64,000 nucleotides of DNA, taken from assembly GCA_964648795.1 (NCBI GenBank), contig CAZYMB010000010.1, positions 1 through 64,000 on the forward strand, given 5' to 3'. The DNA is from JAHDDW01 sp964648795 (GTDB lineage: Bacteria; Actinomycetota; Acidimicrobiia; Acidimicrobiales; SZUA-35). The position numbers were made by a program, and so were the translations under genes. Below, piece by piece: positions 25,992 through 34,327 of the stretch (its first letter is position 1; the number at the start of each line of letters is the position of its first letter). The notes below the pieces were generated by a model, which saw only the letters and a program-made list of their open reading frames with translations, was not told the origin of the DNA and did no database searches.

Positions 25992-26306
25992 ATGAACAAA
26001 GAAGTAGAAGAATTTCTAGACCTTACAGCCAAACCAAACCCTGCACAGGGCGAAGTGGAGCTAAGCCCAGGGGCAACCGGTGGCGATGATATAGCTGGAA
26101 CTTTTGAAGAAATCCTCGACCTATTGAGCTTCATCTCTATTCCACTAGCCGTAGCTGCAGTAGTCCTAGTCGGCATCCTTATAATCTCTAATATCGTTGG
26201 CGCTAACCCAGGCGGAGCGACTCAAAACTTGCGCAAAATCGCCTATGTTTTGATTGGGTTGATCATCGTGTTTAATTCGCACACAATTGTCGCGACTTTC
26301 GTCTAG
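25992..26306 (+). CDS. Small two-helix pilin-like membrane protein, copy D
   Basis: 104 residues; it starts 2 bases after copy C ends. The acidic front of about 40 residues is followed by LLSFISIPLAVAAVVLVG, loop IVGANPGGATQNLRK and helix IAYVLIGLIIVFNSHTIV. It is closest to copy C (IPLAV, NxxxVFN and a terminal histidine helix). No signal peptidase or lipobox motif is obvious in B, C or D, so maturation, if any, is not visible. Confidence 0.65.
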   Translation: MNKEVEEFLDLTAKPNPAQGEVELSPGATGGDDIAGTFEEILDLLSFISIPLAVAAVVLVGILIISNIVGANPGGATQNLRKIAYVLIGLIIVFNSHTIVATFV

Positions 26307-26324
26307 GCCATCAGACTCAAGCCC

Positions 26325-26359
26325 TAAAGATAGCCCTCTAGGCTTCCGATGAATCGGGG
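26325..26359 (+). promoter_or_regulatory. Sigma-28/WhiG-like promoter candidate for the EAL-like gene
   Basis: TAAA (26325-26328), 16 bases, TCCGATGA (26345-26352), 7 bases, GTG. The -35 is perfect and the -10 matches GCCGATAA at 6 of 8. This is the best example of the motif in the window and predicts a leaderless start. Confidence 0.6.
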
Positions 26360-27703
26360 GTGCAAAACGATTCTGTTTCTCCACGTCGCCAACGTAGCTC
26401 ACTGCGAGATCTACGCAGAGGGCTAAACAACAAAACTGTTGAAGCCGAAATTGACACAATCGAATACGGAGATCTAACGATCTATCAATTCGAGAAAGTT
26501 CTGACCCAGAAACTAGCGGATAATGACAATAGCGAAGCTCGACTAGCGCTCTTTGAAATACAATTTGACGTTACTAAGATGCCGTCAGAAATCGAGCGCA
26601 AAGTAACAAGCGCAGACGTTCGTGAAGTCATGCTTGAACGGTGCCTTAACGAACTAGGCTCTGCTTTCTTTTATGCTGAGGACAACCGAATAGTCGGCCT
26701 GCTAGAACTCACTGGTTCAACACAATCAGCCGAGGCTTCAATTGGGGCCCTAATTAAGCAGCTAGCAGTACCGTTCGAAATTGATGGGTACTGGCAAGTA
26801 GCTTGGACTCGCTCAGCGTGTGTATACACAGACGCTCTAGAGTCTCCGGCCGTTTCTGACTGTCTAGACGCTCTAGCGCTGACTATTGCTGAGACTAACG
26901 AATCGTTGCATTTCCTCGTGTACAACCCATTCCTTAGTAAAAGAAGAGAACGTGACTCTGAAATGCTTGAGCGTATGCAAGGCATTGTTAACTCCAAGTC
27001 AATCTCACATCACTTCAAAGTGACTGAAGACATCGATTCAGGAGCAGTTACCGGTATCGAACTTGTTCCCCAATTCGTTGTAGCTGAGACCAAAGAGCCA
27101 GTCCCGACAGAAGATGCCATCAAGAGTTCTGTGGAGAATGGTCTAATTTATGAGTTAGGCCGCCTATCAAGGCAGCTAGGCGCTGTGCGCATAAGCCCTG
27201 GTCTTCACGAAGCCTGCACCACATGTAAAGCCTGGTTTCCGTTAACCTCTGAAGAGCTGCACGCTCCTGGCATAGTTGAACAGCTGCAGACGCTGGCTGT
27301 TACGCCCGGGAAAGTAGGGATTATCCTTAAGGCTGAGTCGATCTGCTATTCAAAATACTTGGAATTAGTGTTTGATGAATTAGAGCGGGCCCAGATATCG
27401 CTCCAACTTAAGATTTCACAGATTTCGAAATTCGACTATTCGCTTCTTTCAAAGCTTCCAGTCAGAACGGCAACTCTCGAGCTATTCGTGGATGGCCCGA
27501 TTAGCGACTACCCTGAGCTATCAAAGAGAATCGAAATTCTGGCGCTTGTGGCGCAGAACAATGGGACCCAACTATGTTTAGCGAACGTTCGCTCCTCTGG
27601 ACAGGCCAAAGAAGCCGAGGTTCTCGGTTTTACGCAGATAACCAGGAGCGCAATAGCTACCACTATCGATCAGATTCGGGGATCTCAACTAGAACTAGCC
27701 TAA
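26360..27703 (+). CDS. Degenerate GGDEF/EAL-type signalling protein
   Basis: 447 residues, soluble. The front half (about 35-200) resembles a decayed GGDEF fold without its motif. The back half (about 210-440) follows the EAL layout: VTGIELVPQFV at the EAL position reads ELV instead of EAL, GAVRISPGL replaces the substrate strand, and later metal-binding Glu/Asp motifs (DDFG, KxD) are absent. It should not hydrolyse cyclic di-GMP but may bind it or a protein partner. The GTG start lies 7 bases after a sigma-28-like -10. It is 53 bases downstream of the pilin-like genes. Confidence 0.62.
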   Translation: MQNDSVSPRRQRSSLRDLRRGLNNKTVEAEIDTIEYGDLTIYQFEKVLTQKLADNDNSEARLALFEIQFDVTKMPSEIERKVTSADVREVMLERCLNELGSAFFYAEDNRIVGLLELTGSTQSAEASIGALIKQLAVPFEIDGYWQVAWTRSACVYTDALESPAVSDCLDALALTIAETNESLHFLVYNPFLSKRRERDSEMLERMQGIVNSKSISHHFKVTEDIDSGAVTGIELVPQFVVAETKEPVPTEDAIKSSVENGLIYELGRLSRQLGAVRISPGLHEACTTCKAWFPLTSEELHAPGIVEQLQTLAVTPGKVGIILKAESICYSKYLELVFDELERAQISLQLKISQISKFDYSLLSKLPVRTATLELFVDGPISDYPELSKRIEILALVAQNNGTQLCLANVRSSGQAKEAEVLGFTQITRSAIATTIDQIRGSQLELA

Positions 27704-28009
27704 GAGATCATCAGTATCGATCTGATCGTTCGCCGCAGCCAACGCACCAGCAAGCATGGATGCACGCTCATAAACAGCTTTGAGTCTTTCATCCACAGAT
27801 TCTTGAGGCCATGACAGTGGGACTCGCCCAAGTGACTGGATCACGGCTTCGGGTTTAGCTGACATTTTGGTTAGTTTCTGTTGCTCAGCAAGTTCATCAA
27901 TTAACGACATATCACCCCAAAACTTCTTTGGGTCGACTCGCTTTCTGCGCTGAGATTTACCTGAACGACGTCGTGAGTTGCCTCGTTGGTTTCTACGTTG
28001 ATTACTCAC
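27695..28009 (-). CDS. Small basic conserved protein, SNF2-linked
   Basis: 104 residues. The first 30 are Arg/Lys/Gln-rich, followed by DPKKFWGD and a helical C-terminal part with SLGRVPLSW and VYERASMLAGALAAAND. I recall similar proteins next to SNF2-type helicases in actinobacteria; the role is unknown. The start overlaps the helicase stop by 8 bases, so translation is coupled, and the end overlaps the EAL-like gene on the other strand by 9. The basic front suggests nucleic-acid contact. Confidence 0.6.
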   Translation of the reverse strand: MSNQRRNQRGNSRRRSGKSQRRKRVDPKKFWGDMSLIDELAEQQKLTKMSAKPEAVIQSLGRVPLSWPQESVDERLKAVYERASMLAGALAAANDQIDTDDLLG

Positions 28010-31000
28010 CTACGGCCTCCAATTCTTCTGAATCTGTTAGTAGTAAGTCAGCGTCTAAGCCGAGTGCTTGCTGTAGCTGGTCGGCGTTAAGGTCGCCGAC
28101 AGAACTAGATTTTGGTAGAACTAGGTCTGCAACACGCCGTTTGCCTGCGACTACTTCTTCAACTCTCTCATCGACTGTTCCGGGACACACTAGACGATGA
28201 CAGACAACAGTGTTCTTCTGACCAATTCGCCAAACACGGTCACGAGCCTGGTCTTCAACAGCTGGGTTCCACCAGCGGTCATACAATACAACGTGATTCG
28301 CAGCAGTTAAGTTAAGCCCAGTACCGCCGGCTTTCAGTGAAACAACCATAGCACCAGGTCCGGTGCCTTTCTGGAAATGGTCAACCATCTTGTCTCTCAC
28401 TCCACGAGATAGTCCACCGTGATAACAAGGTATTGGAACACCATGAGTTGCAGTCAGATAGTCAGCGAGCTTTTCTCCCCAAGATGCGAAGTGAGTGAAG
28501 ACAAGAAGTCGTTCACCTGAAGAGAATACTGTCTCGATTATTTCATCAAGGCGTGCAAGCTTGCCGGAGCGGCCATCTAGTGGTTCAGAGTCAGACTTAT
28601 TGTATGCAGCCGGGTGGTTACAAATCTGTTTTAGTGCTGTGATAGCGGCGAGAACCGCACCTTTGCGCTTTGGTTCATCAGAGTCGCTGGCTTCAACAAC
28701 TAGCGAGTCCAGCACTGCTTGATACAGCCCGATTTGTTCTGGTGTCATAAAACACTGGTCCAGCTCGTCGATTCGATCTGGTAGTTCTGCGGCGATTGCT
28801 GGTTCTGCTTTGGTGCGACGGAATACCAGGATTCCGTTTAACGCAGACAAGGTACTCTCTGGTGATGCTTTGCCGTCTTCATCAACTGAAAGCTGAGCAA
28901 TGAAGCTACTTCTATCACCAACTAATCCAGGGTTTACGAAGTCCATGATGGACCAAAGATCACCTAATCCGTTCTCGATTGGTGTACCTGTTAGAGCAAC
29001 CCTAGATTTTGCATCTAGTCGACGGAGCTGCTTTGCAGTTTCAGACGCCGGGTTCTTTATTGCCTGAGCCTCGTCCAGAACAACTTTGTCCCAGACAATC
29101 TTAGACAGAGCATCCATGTCCCGTACAGCGGTGCCATAAGTGGTGATAATGAGATCACTATTCTTAACAAACTTAGTCAGTCCAGCACCGGACGCTCTAT
29201 TTGGTCCGTGATGAACTTTGGTTACAAGTTCTGGGGTGAACTTCTTAGCTTCTGAAGCCCAGTTGCTGACAACTGCAGGCGGAGCAATAACCAGCGTAGG
29301 ATTATCGCCACGTTCAACACGGATGTGAGCAAGCATTGTCGGGGTCTTACCGAGCCCCATATCTAACGCTAGACAACCGCCAAGGCCAGCTTTGTCAAGG
29401 AAACTCAACCAGGTGCGGGCCTCTGCCTGGTAGCTGCGTAACTCGCCTTCAAAGCCTTCAAGGGTTGTAGACACATTATCCGACAACGAGGACGCACTTC
29501 GAAGGAGATCCGCAGCCCAGCCGTCACCAGCAAGAGAAACACCCCCTCTCAAGGTTGATCCTTCTAGACCAAGGGCGTGGCGCAGCATATCGGCGCCAGT
29601 CAACTTGGTAATGTCTTTGCGTTCTTCTAGCGCTGCAGCAGCTTTTTGAAGGTCTAGTTGGTCTAGCTCTACCCATTTACCATTATTTTCTATCAGGGGT
29701 CGAGCATCTCGGGCTAGTTCTCGTATCTGCTCCGCATCAAGTTCGAGGTCATCGAACATAACCGACCAGCTGATATTGGACAGTTGTTGTGCTCCAACTA
29801 CACTATCGCCTGCTGCTTCTGAGTTTAGTTTTAGAGTTGGCGCAGGTTTGCCCTTAGCAAACTCTGGGGTTCTAACCTCATAACCTGCTGCTGAGAGAGT
29901 ATGCCCCTTGGAGCTCATTAGCTCCCAGGCTTCTTCTTGAGACAGTATGACCTCGCCTCGGCGACGTGCCCCCGGCCTTAGCAGCTCCGGATAGAGGCGC
30001 TCGAGCCGTTCTAAATCTTGTTCAACTTCTTTGGATCTGGTAGTAGATGAATTGACTATGACCTGCTCACAAGGTTGAAGCTTCTTATCTGAACTCAGAG
30101 CCAAGACTTGCAGATACCAAGCATCGCTAGAATCCGGTGGATCTAGTTGAACTACTAGTCGAGATTTGCGTGGCTTGACTAACGGAGCTGACCAGCCGTC
30201 TAGTTTGCGGGCAATATCACCGGCAACAGCGCCCGGTGCAACAAATGGCTCTCCGTCAAGCCGGGAAAGAATAGATTCGGAAACCTCAATTGCGCTCTGC
30301 GGTTCGTCCATTGAATCTGCAACACGGATCTTTTCTGCGGCTTCTGCAAAGATCGCCGATGTGATGTCAGTCGCAACAGCCATCACAACCCCGCTTCTAT
30401 CGGTTGTTGGGTCAGTGGCTATAACAGCGCTAGGAAGCGCCCTCGTTAACTCCGCAACTTGACGTGCACTAACAAGTGCTGGAATCCAACGGACTTCGAA
30501 TCGTGAGGAACCCTTCGGCAGGTCTTCGTTACGACGTTTGCGATGTTTGTGAACATGTGGGACAGCACGACCCAAGGCAACTGATCTGACAGCTAGTGCA
30601 GTTACAAGACCCATCCACCTGGCGCTTGGAGCTAGCTCATAGCCGTCTTCTGGGCTGGCAAGAGAACCTAACCAGCCGAGACATGTTTCTAGCGGAGCAC
30701 TGAGCGCCGGGATCTTTTGACCAGCCACTTTGAGGCCTTCGTAGGTGCTCCATTCGATGCCCTCAGAACCTGTCAGATCTAATCGTGCATGGAGTTCATC
30801 TACAGACTCTGCTTCAGCGTCTCGCCCGGATGCCCAGACAACCATATTGTCTTTCGCCCACGAGACCTGAAGCTGAGCTAGTCCTGTTGGCGTCCCCTCA
30901 GTCTCTGACGTAACAGTCTTGTTAACTGCTGGACCAATTAGACCTGTCAATATTTCGTCGATTCTGCGAATTTCGGATTCAAAGTCTGTTACAACCGTGG

Positions 31001-31196
31001 AGCGAACACGCCCTCTCAAGGTTCTCCGAGCATTCTCAGCCTTAATTGTGGCTTCGTCTAAAAGTCTAAGTAGGCCAGCAACCCAAGCCTTGGTGTCAGC
31101 CGCTAAGAGCGCTTCTTGGTCTTTGGACGCGGTTCCATCAACGTGGCTCTGCACAACATCAAGAAAGCTATTTAAGTCCATGTCGTTAGCCGACAA
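28002..31196 (-). CDS. SNF2-family helicase/ATPase with SNF2-associated N-terminal domain
   Basis: About 1064 residues. The N-terminal half includes a SNF2-associated (PF12419-like) region. The motor has Walker A LDMGLGKTPTML near 610, DEAQAIKN near 709, LTGTPIENGLGDLW, and a C-terminal helicase lobe with LKAGGTGLNLT, YDRWWNP near 977 and DQARDRVWRIGQ. Such proteins translocate on duplex DNA and remodel protein-DNA or RNA polymerase complexes. I place the start at TTG 31196, because AGGAG sits 5 bases before it; ATG 31181 and an upstream frame to 31244 are alternatives. Confidence 0.9.
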   Translation of the reverse strand: MSANDMDLNSFLDVVQSHVDGTASKDQEALLAADTKAWVAGLLRLLDEATIKAENARRTLRGRVRSTVVTDFESEIRRIDEILTGLIGPAVNKTVTSETEGTPTGLAQLQVSWAKDNMVVWASGRDAEAESVDELHARLDLTGSEGIEWSTYEGLKVAGQKIPALSAPLETCLGWLGSLASPEDGYELAPSARWMGLVTALAVRSVALGRAVPHVHKHRKRRNEDLPKGSSRFEVRWIPALVSARQVAELTRALPSAVIATDPTTDRSGVVMAVATDITSAIFAEAAEKIRVADSMDEPQSAIEVSESILSRLDGEPFVAPGAVAGDIARKLDGWSAPLVKPRKSRLVVQLDPPDSSDAWYLQVLALSSDKKLQPCEQVIVNSSTTRSKEVEQDLERLERLYPELLRPGARRRGEVILSQEEAWELMSSKGHTLSAAGYEVRTPEFAKGKPAPTLKLNSEAAGDSVVGAQQLSNISWSVMFDDLELDAEQIRELARDARPLIENNGKWVELDQLDLQKAAAALEERKDITKLTGADMLRHALGLEGSTLRGGVSLAGDGWAADLLRSASSLSDNVSTTLEGFEGELRSYQAEARTWLSFLDKAGLGGCLALDMGLGKTPTMLAHIRVERGDNPTLVIAPPAVVSNWASEAKKFTPELVTKVHHGPNRASGAGLTKFVKNSDLIITTYGTAVRDMDALSKIVWDKVVLDEAQAIKNPASETAKQLRRLDAKSRVALTGTPIENGLGDLWSIMDFVNPGLVGDRSSFIAQLSVDEDGKASPESTLSALNGILVFRRTKAEPAIAAELPDRIDELDQCFMTPEQIGLYQAVLDSLVVEASDSDEPKRKGAVLAAITALKQICNHPAAYNKSDSEPLDGRSGKLARLDEIIETVFSSGERLLVFTHFASWGEKLADYLTATHGVPIPCYHGGLSRGVRDKMVDHFQKGTGPGAMVVSLKAGGTGLNLTAANHVVLYDRWWNPAVEDQARDRVWRIGQKNTVVCHRLVCPGTVDERVEEVVAGKRRVADLVLPKSSSVGDLNADQLQQALGLDADLLLTDSEELEAVGE

Positions 31197-31383
31197 ATTG
31201 GCTCCTAATAAGATTGATATCAACAGGCAAGATCTTGGCACCAAAGAGAAAACACCTTTGGGCTAGTTAGCTCTCGCCTAGAGCAGCTGCGACGCCAGTC
31301 GTGCTGCTAATAAACACTCTACCAGACAATAGATCGGTTACTACTTCTCCAAACTTAGTAAATGGAGGCGCCAAAAACTAGAA

Positions 31384-31426
31384 AGGTCCTAGGCAGAACG
31401 ATCAACTCGTTCTTGGCCCAGGACCT
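31384..31426 (-). terminator. Rho-independent terminator after the aquaporin gene
   Basis: A long hairpin: arms AGGTCCTaGGCaGAACGA and TCGTTCttGGCCcAGGACCT around a 5-base loop. On the minus strand it is followed by a T-rich run, about 27 bases after the aquaporin stop. The 31245-31383 stretch beyond it, up to the SNF2 gene, holds no other gene that I can see. Confidence 0.62.
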
Positions 31427-31452
31427 AAGTAGTAACTGTTGCGTGTTAGCGA

Positions 31453-32259
31453 CTAAGCCTCGACGTCTTCTTTCACATCTTTTACTTTGTCCATGATGTC
31501 ATCATCAAGTTCTACGTCTGAAGAAAGTGCAATCTTGTAGATGACTCCACCAATTAAAGCACCAACCAAAGGTGCTAACCAGAATACCCACAGCTGCTCA
31601 AGAGCTACGGCCTCTCCGTCACCGAAGATAGCCTGACCTAGAGCCTGAGAAGTTGAACGAGCAGGGTTAACACTTGTGTTACTAACTGGAATAGAGATCA
31701 AGTGGATCAAGGTAAGACCAAGACCAATTGCCAGGCCACCCATTGCAGCAGATGCTGCTTTGTCAGTAGCTCCAAGAATGATGATCAAGAAGATTGCAGT
31801 CAATACAATTTCAGCAATTAGTACTGCACCTAGTGAATAGAAAGCACCTTCGCTAAAGTCAGATCCGAAGCCGTTAGTTGCAAAGGCACCGGCACCATCA
31901 CCAATAGCGAAGCCGTCAGCCCCACTGGCAACTAGATAGATAACGATTGCAGCTGCGAAAGCTCCAACCACTTGGGCTATCCAATATTGAACTAGCTTCG
32001 AAGCAGAGAACTTGCCTGCAATTGTTACCCCGAGCGTTACCGCAGGGTTAAAGTGACCACCGCTTACGTGACCCAGGGCGTACGCACCTGTTACTACGGT
32101 AAGACCGAATGCCAGTGATACACCGACAAATCCGATACCCAGCGACGAGCCCTCAGGGGCCGTTCCTATATTTGTTGCCAAGACAGCCGCACCACAGCCA
32201 CCAAGCACCAACCAAAATGTTCCAATAAATTCAGCGACTAGCGCTTTTGCAGAATTCAC
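31453..32259 (-). CDS. aqpZ: Aquaporin Z-like water channel
   Basis: 268 residues, six helices and both NPA boxes: GGHFNPAVTLG and SVNPARSTSQAL. Arg after the second NPA and the AqpZ-like context point to a water-selective pore rather than a glycerol channel. The tail after about 240 is acidic and longer than in E. coli AqpZ. The GTG start follows AAGGAGG by 4 bases, a strong site. Single gene with its own terminator. Confidence 0.94.
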   Translation of the reverse strand: MNSAKALVAEFIGTFWLVLGGCGAAVLATNIGTAPEGSSLGIGFVGVSLAFGLTVVTGAYALGHVSGGHFNPAVTLGVTIAGKFSASKLVQYWIAQVVGAFAAAIVIYLVASGADGFAIGDGAGAFATNGFGSDFSEGAFYSLGAVLIAEIVLTAIFLIIILGATDKAASAAMGGLAIGLGLTLIHLISIPVSNTSVNPARSTSQALGQAIFGDGEAVALEQLWVFWLAPLVGALIGGVIYKIALSSDVELDDDIMDKVKDVKEDVEA

Positions 32260-32355
32260 ACAACCTCCTTAAAGGTATAACTATTGATCGTAAGGATAGT
32301 TGTCGCCCAGCGGGTGTGCCGGGATACTATAGTTTGACCTAACGTACGACTTGAC

Positions 32356-33813
32356 ATGCTTAATTTTCCAACCAACTACGATATTGCTGAATTATTTTTT
32401 GAATTAGCCGAACTTACACAGTTATCCACAGGGAAAAGGGATGACTTCAAGGCCAAGGCATACACAAATGGCGCTTGGGCGTTGCTCGATGTAGATGAAA
32501 GAGCAACTGAATTAACCCTGAAGGAGCTCCAGTCATACCAGGGAATCGGTAAATCGATTGCTTCCAAAGTGGCTGAATATCGTACGACTGGTTCTGTCGG
32601 GAAGCTAGACGAGCTACGAGAACAGATCCCTGTAGACATGGTGCAACTATCGAGGCTCTCTGGAATTGGGATGAACAAGCTGGACATTCTGAAAACCAAG
32701 CTTGGTGTGGAGTCGCTTGACGCACTACACACAGTCAGAGATTCTGGCGAGCTCAAAGCCACCTCAGAATTTGGGCCAAAGGGTGAAGCCAAGATAGATC
32801 GCCAACTGCAACAGACAGCACCACAAGGTTCGGTTCCAATCTCGATGGCTGTGTCCGAAGCAAAGATCTTTGCAGCCAAATACAGTCTCGGCGATGTGGG
32901 TCTAATGAGTACATCTGAGCTAGCTAAGGTTGCTGATTTTGCTAGCTCAATCAAGCTAGTTGTTCCCACCAAAGAGCATCAACGACTTATTGATGCTGGG
33001 TTGGAGCAAGACGGTGACGCCGTCTGTGGCTGTTCGCAGCGTTATGAGCTCCCTGTAGAAGTTTTTGACGAAGGCAAAGTTAAGGAACCCTCATTGAAGT
33101 TGCTCGGGGATTTGCATTTCCACACCGATGCATCTGGCGACGGCAAGTCCTCGCTAGAAAATATGGTTAATGCTGCAAAAAGCCGTGGCATCAAGTACAT
33201 AGCAATCACTGATCATGCTGAAGATTTACGAATCAACGGGCTCTCACAAAAAGAGATGATTCAAAACCGAAAAGACATAGAAAAAGTCGCTGCCGAGCAC
33301 CCAGACATGAGCCTGCTATTCGGAGCAGAGCTAAATATCGGACCTGAAGGTGAGCTTGACTACACCCCTAAGTTTCGATCTGAATTTGAATACACAGTTG
33401 CCTCAGTCCACTCTCATTTTGAACTTGATTCACAACAGCAAACCAAGAGACTTGTTAAAGCTATCTCGGACCCTACAGTGCATTCCATTGGTCATCTTTC
33501 CGGAAGAAAGATCGGCAGACGTGCCGGAATCGAGTTTGATACCGACATAGTGGTCGAAGCGCTAGCCACGTTTGACGTAGCCTTAGAGCTCAACTCTTCG
33601 TTAGATCGACTTGACGCAACCCGAGAAGTCGTAACAACAGCGGTTAATCGAGGAGTCCAGATAGTAATCAACTCTGATAGCCATCACACTACAGACCTAG
33701 AGAGGCTATATTTCGGTGCTCTTTTAGCGGAAGATTTAGGCTTAAAACAGGACCAAATCCTCAACGCTCAGCCCTACGAAAACTTTCTAGAATGGCTTGA
33801 ACAAAGGTCCTAG
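32356..33813 (+). CDS. PolX-like protein: helix-hairpin-helix plus PHP domain, polymerase palm lost
   Basis: 485 residues. Residues 1-115 match the PolX 8-kDa/fingers part with two helix-hairpin-helix motifs (YQGIGKSIASKV, LSGIGMNKLDIL). Residues 249-485 are a PHP domain with all metal motifs: GDLHFHTDAS, AITDHA, GAELNI, ASVHSH, GHLSGR and NSDSHH. Between them, where bacterial PolX has the nucleotidyl-transferase palm (GSxRR and paired aspartates), only about 90 residues remain, with KYSLGDVGLM in place of the motif. It should retain PHP nuclease or AP-site activity but not polymerase activity. Bacterial PolX is usually about 570 long. Confidence 0.82.
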   Translation: MLNFPTNYDIAELFFELAELTQLSTGKRDDFKAKAYTNGAWALLDVDERATELTLKELQSYQGIGKSIASKVAEYRTTGSVGKLDELREQIPVDMVQLSRLSGIGMNKLDILKTKLGVESLDALHTVRDSGELKATSEFGPKGEAKIDRQLQQTAPQGSVPISMAVSEAKIFAAKYSLGDVGLMSTSELAKVADFASSIKLVVPTKEHQRLIDAGLEQDGDAVCGCSQRYELPVEVFDEGKVKEPSLKLLGDLHFHTDASGDGKSSLENMVNAAKSRGIKYIAITDHAEDLRINGLSQKEMIQNRKDIEKVAAEHPDMSLLFGAELNIGPEGELDYTPKFRSEFEYTVASVHSHFELDSQQQTKRLVKAISDPTVHSIGHLSGRKIGRRAGIEFDTDIVVEALATFDVALELNSSLDRLDATREVVTTAVNRGVQIVINSDSHHTTDLERLYFGALLAEDLGLKQDQILNAQPYENFLEWLEQRS

Positions 33814-33833
33814 AGCAACCTTACCCAGTGTGC

Positions 33834-33868
33834 TAACCTCAAGGCATCGTTTTGACGATAGAGGGTTT
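33834..33868 (+). promoter_or_regulatory. Sigma-28/WhiG-like promoter candidate for the GGDEF-like gene
   Basis: TAAC (33834-33837), 16 bases, GACGATAG (33854-33861), 7 bases, ATG. The octamer matches GCCGATAA at 6 of 8. An AGAGGG sequence just before the ATG could also serve as a weak ribosome site. Confidence 0.45.
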
Positions 33869-34327
33869 ATGGCGACAAACGAGACACAACTAGCACAGTC
33901 TGAGTTCTACGACGATCTAGTCAAATCAATTTCAGAACCAGAGCCAATGTGTATCGTCATTGTTGGTTTTGAAATAGCCAACTATAAAAAGCTAATTCCA
34001 TTCAACGCAAAGCTTGAAGCGATGGTACCAGAGATCGTGAGTGCAGCGGTAAAGGAAAGAATGGCCGGCGACCTACGAACCTATGACCTGTTCTCATCAA
34101 TTGACGACAACTCATTTGTTGCCGCACTAAAGACTGTAGTAGATGAAGATAACCTGGCCGATCGTCTAGCAGCGCTGAAAGTTAATCTGTCTAAGCCATA
34201 TGTGTTTAAAGAGCTTCATGCTGAGGTAAAAGTGCAAATGGGTCACGCTATTCGCAAGCCTGGTGAGACGCCGGCTCAACTGCTACAGCGAGCCGACCTG
34301 TCTCGCTCGCAAGCCGCGCCCATCTAA
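33869..34327 (+). CDS. Degenerate GGDEF-like domain protein
   Basis: 152 residues, soluble. The order of elements follows a diguanylate cyclase domain: VIVGFEIANYKKL, a helix, LRTYDLFSSIDDNSFVAAL where DDNSF stands in place of GGDEF, ADRLAALKVNLSKPY, then VKVQMGHAIRKPGETPAQLLQRADLSRSQA. The catalytic Gly-Gly-Asp-Glu set and the inhibitory RxxD site are missing, so cyclic di-GMP synthesis is not expected. The ATG at 33869 is preferred over an upstream frame to 33797, on the basis of promoter spacing. Alanine racemase follows immediately. Confidence 0.62.
   Translation: MATNETQLAQSEFYDDLVKSISEPEPMCIVIVGFEIANYKKLIPFNAKLEAMVPEIVSAAVKERMAGDLRTYDLFSSIDDNSFVAALKTVVDEDNLADRLAALKVNLSKPYVFKELHAEVKVQMGHAIRKPGETPAQLLQRADLSRSQAAPI

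Noticed and set aside
16391..26306. Integrated conjugative element
   Set aside because: No relaxase, integrase, coupling protein, attachment repeats or change in base composition was seen at the borders.
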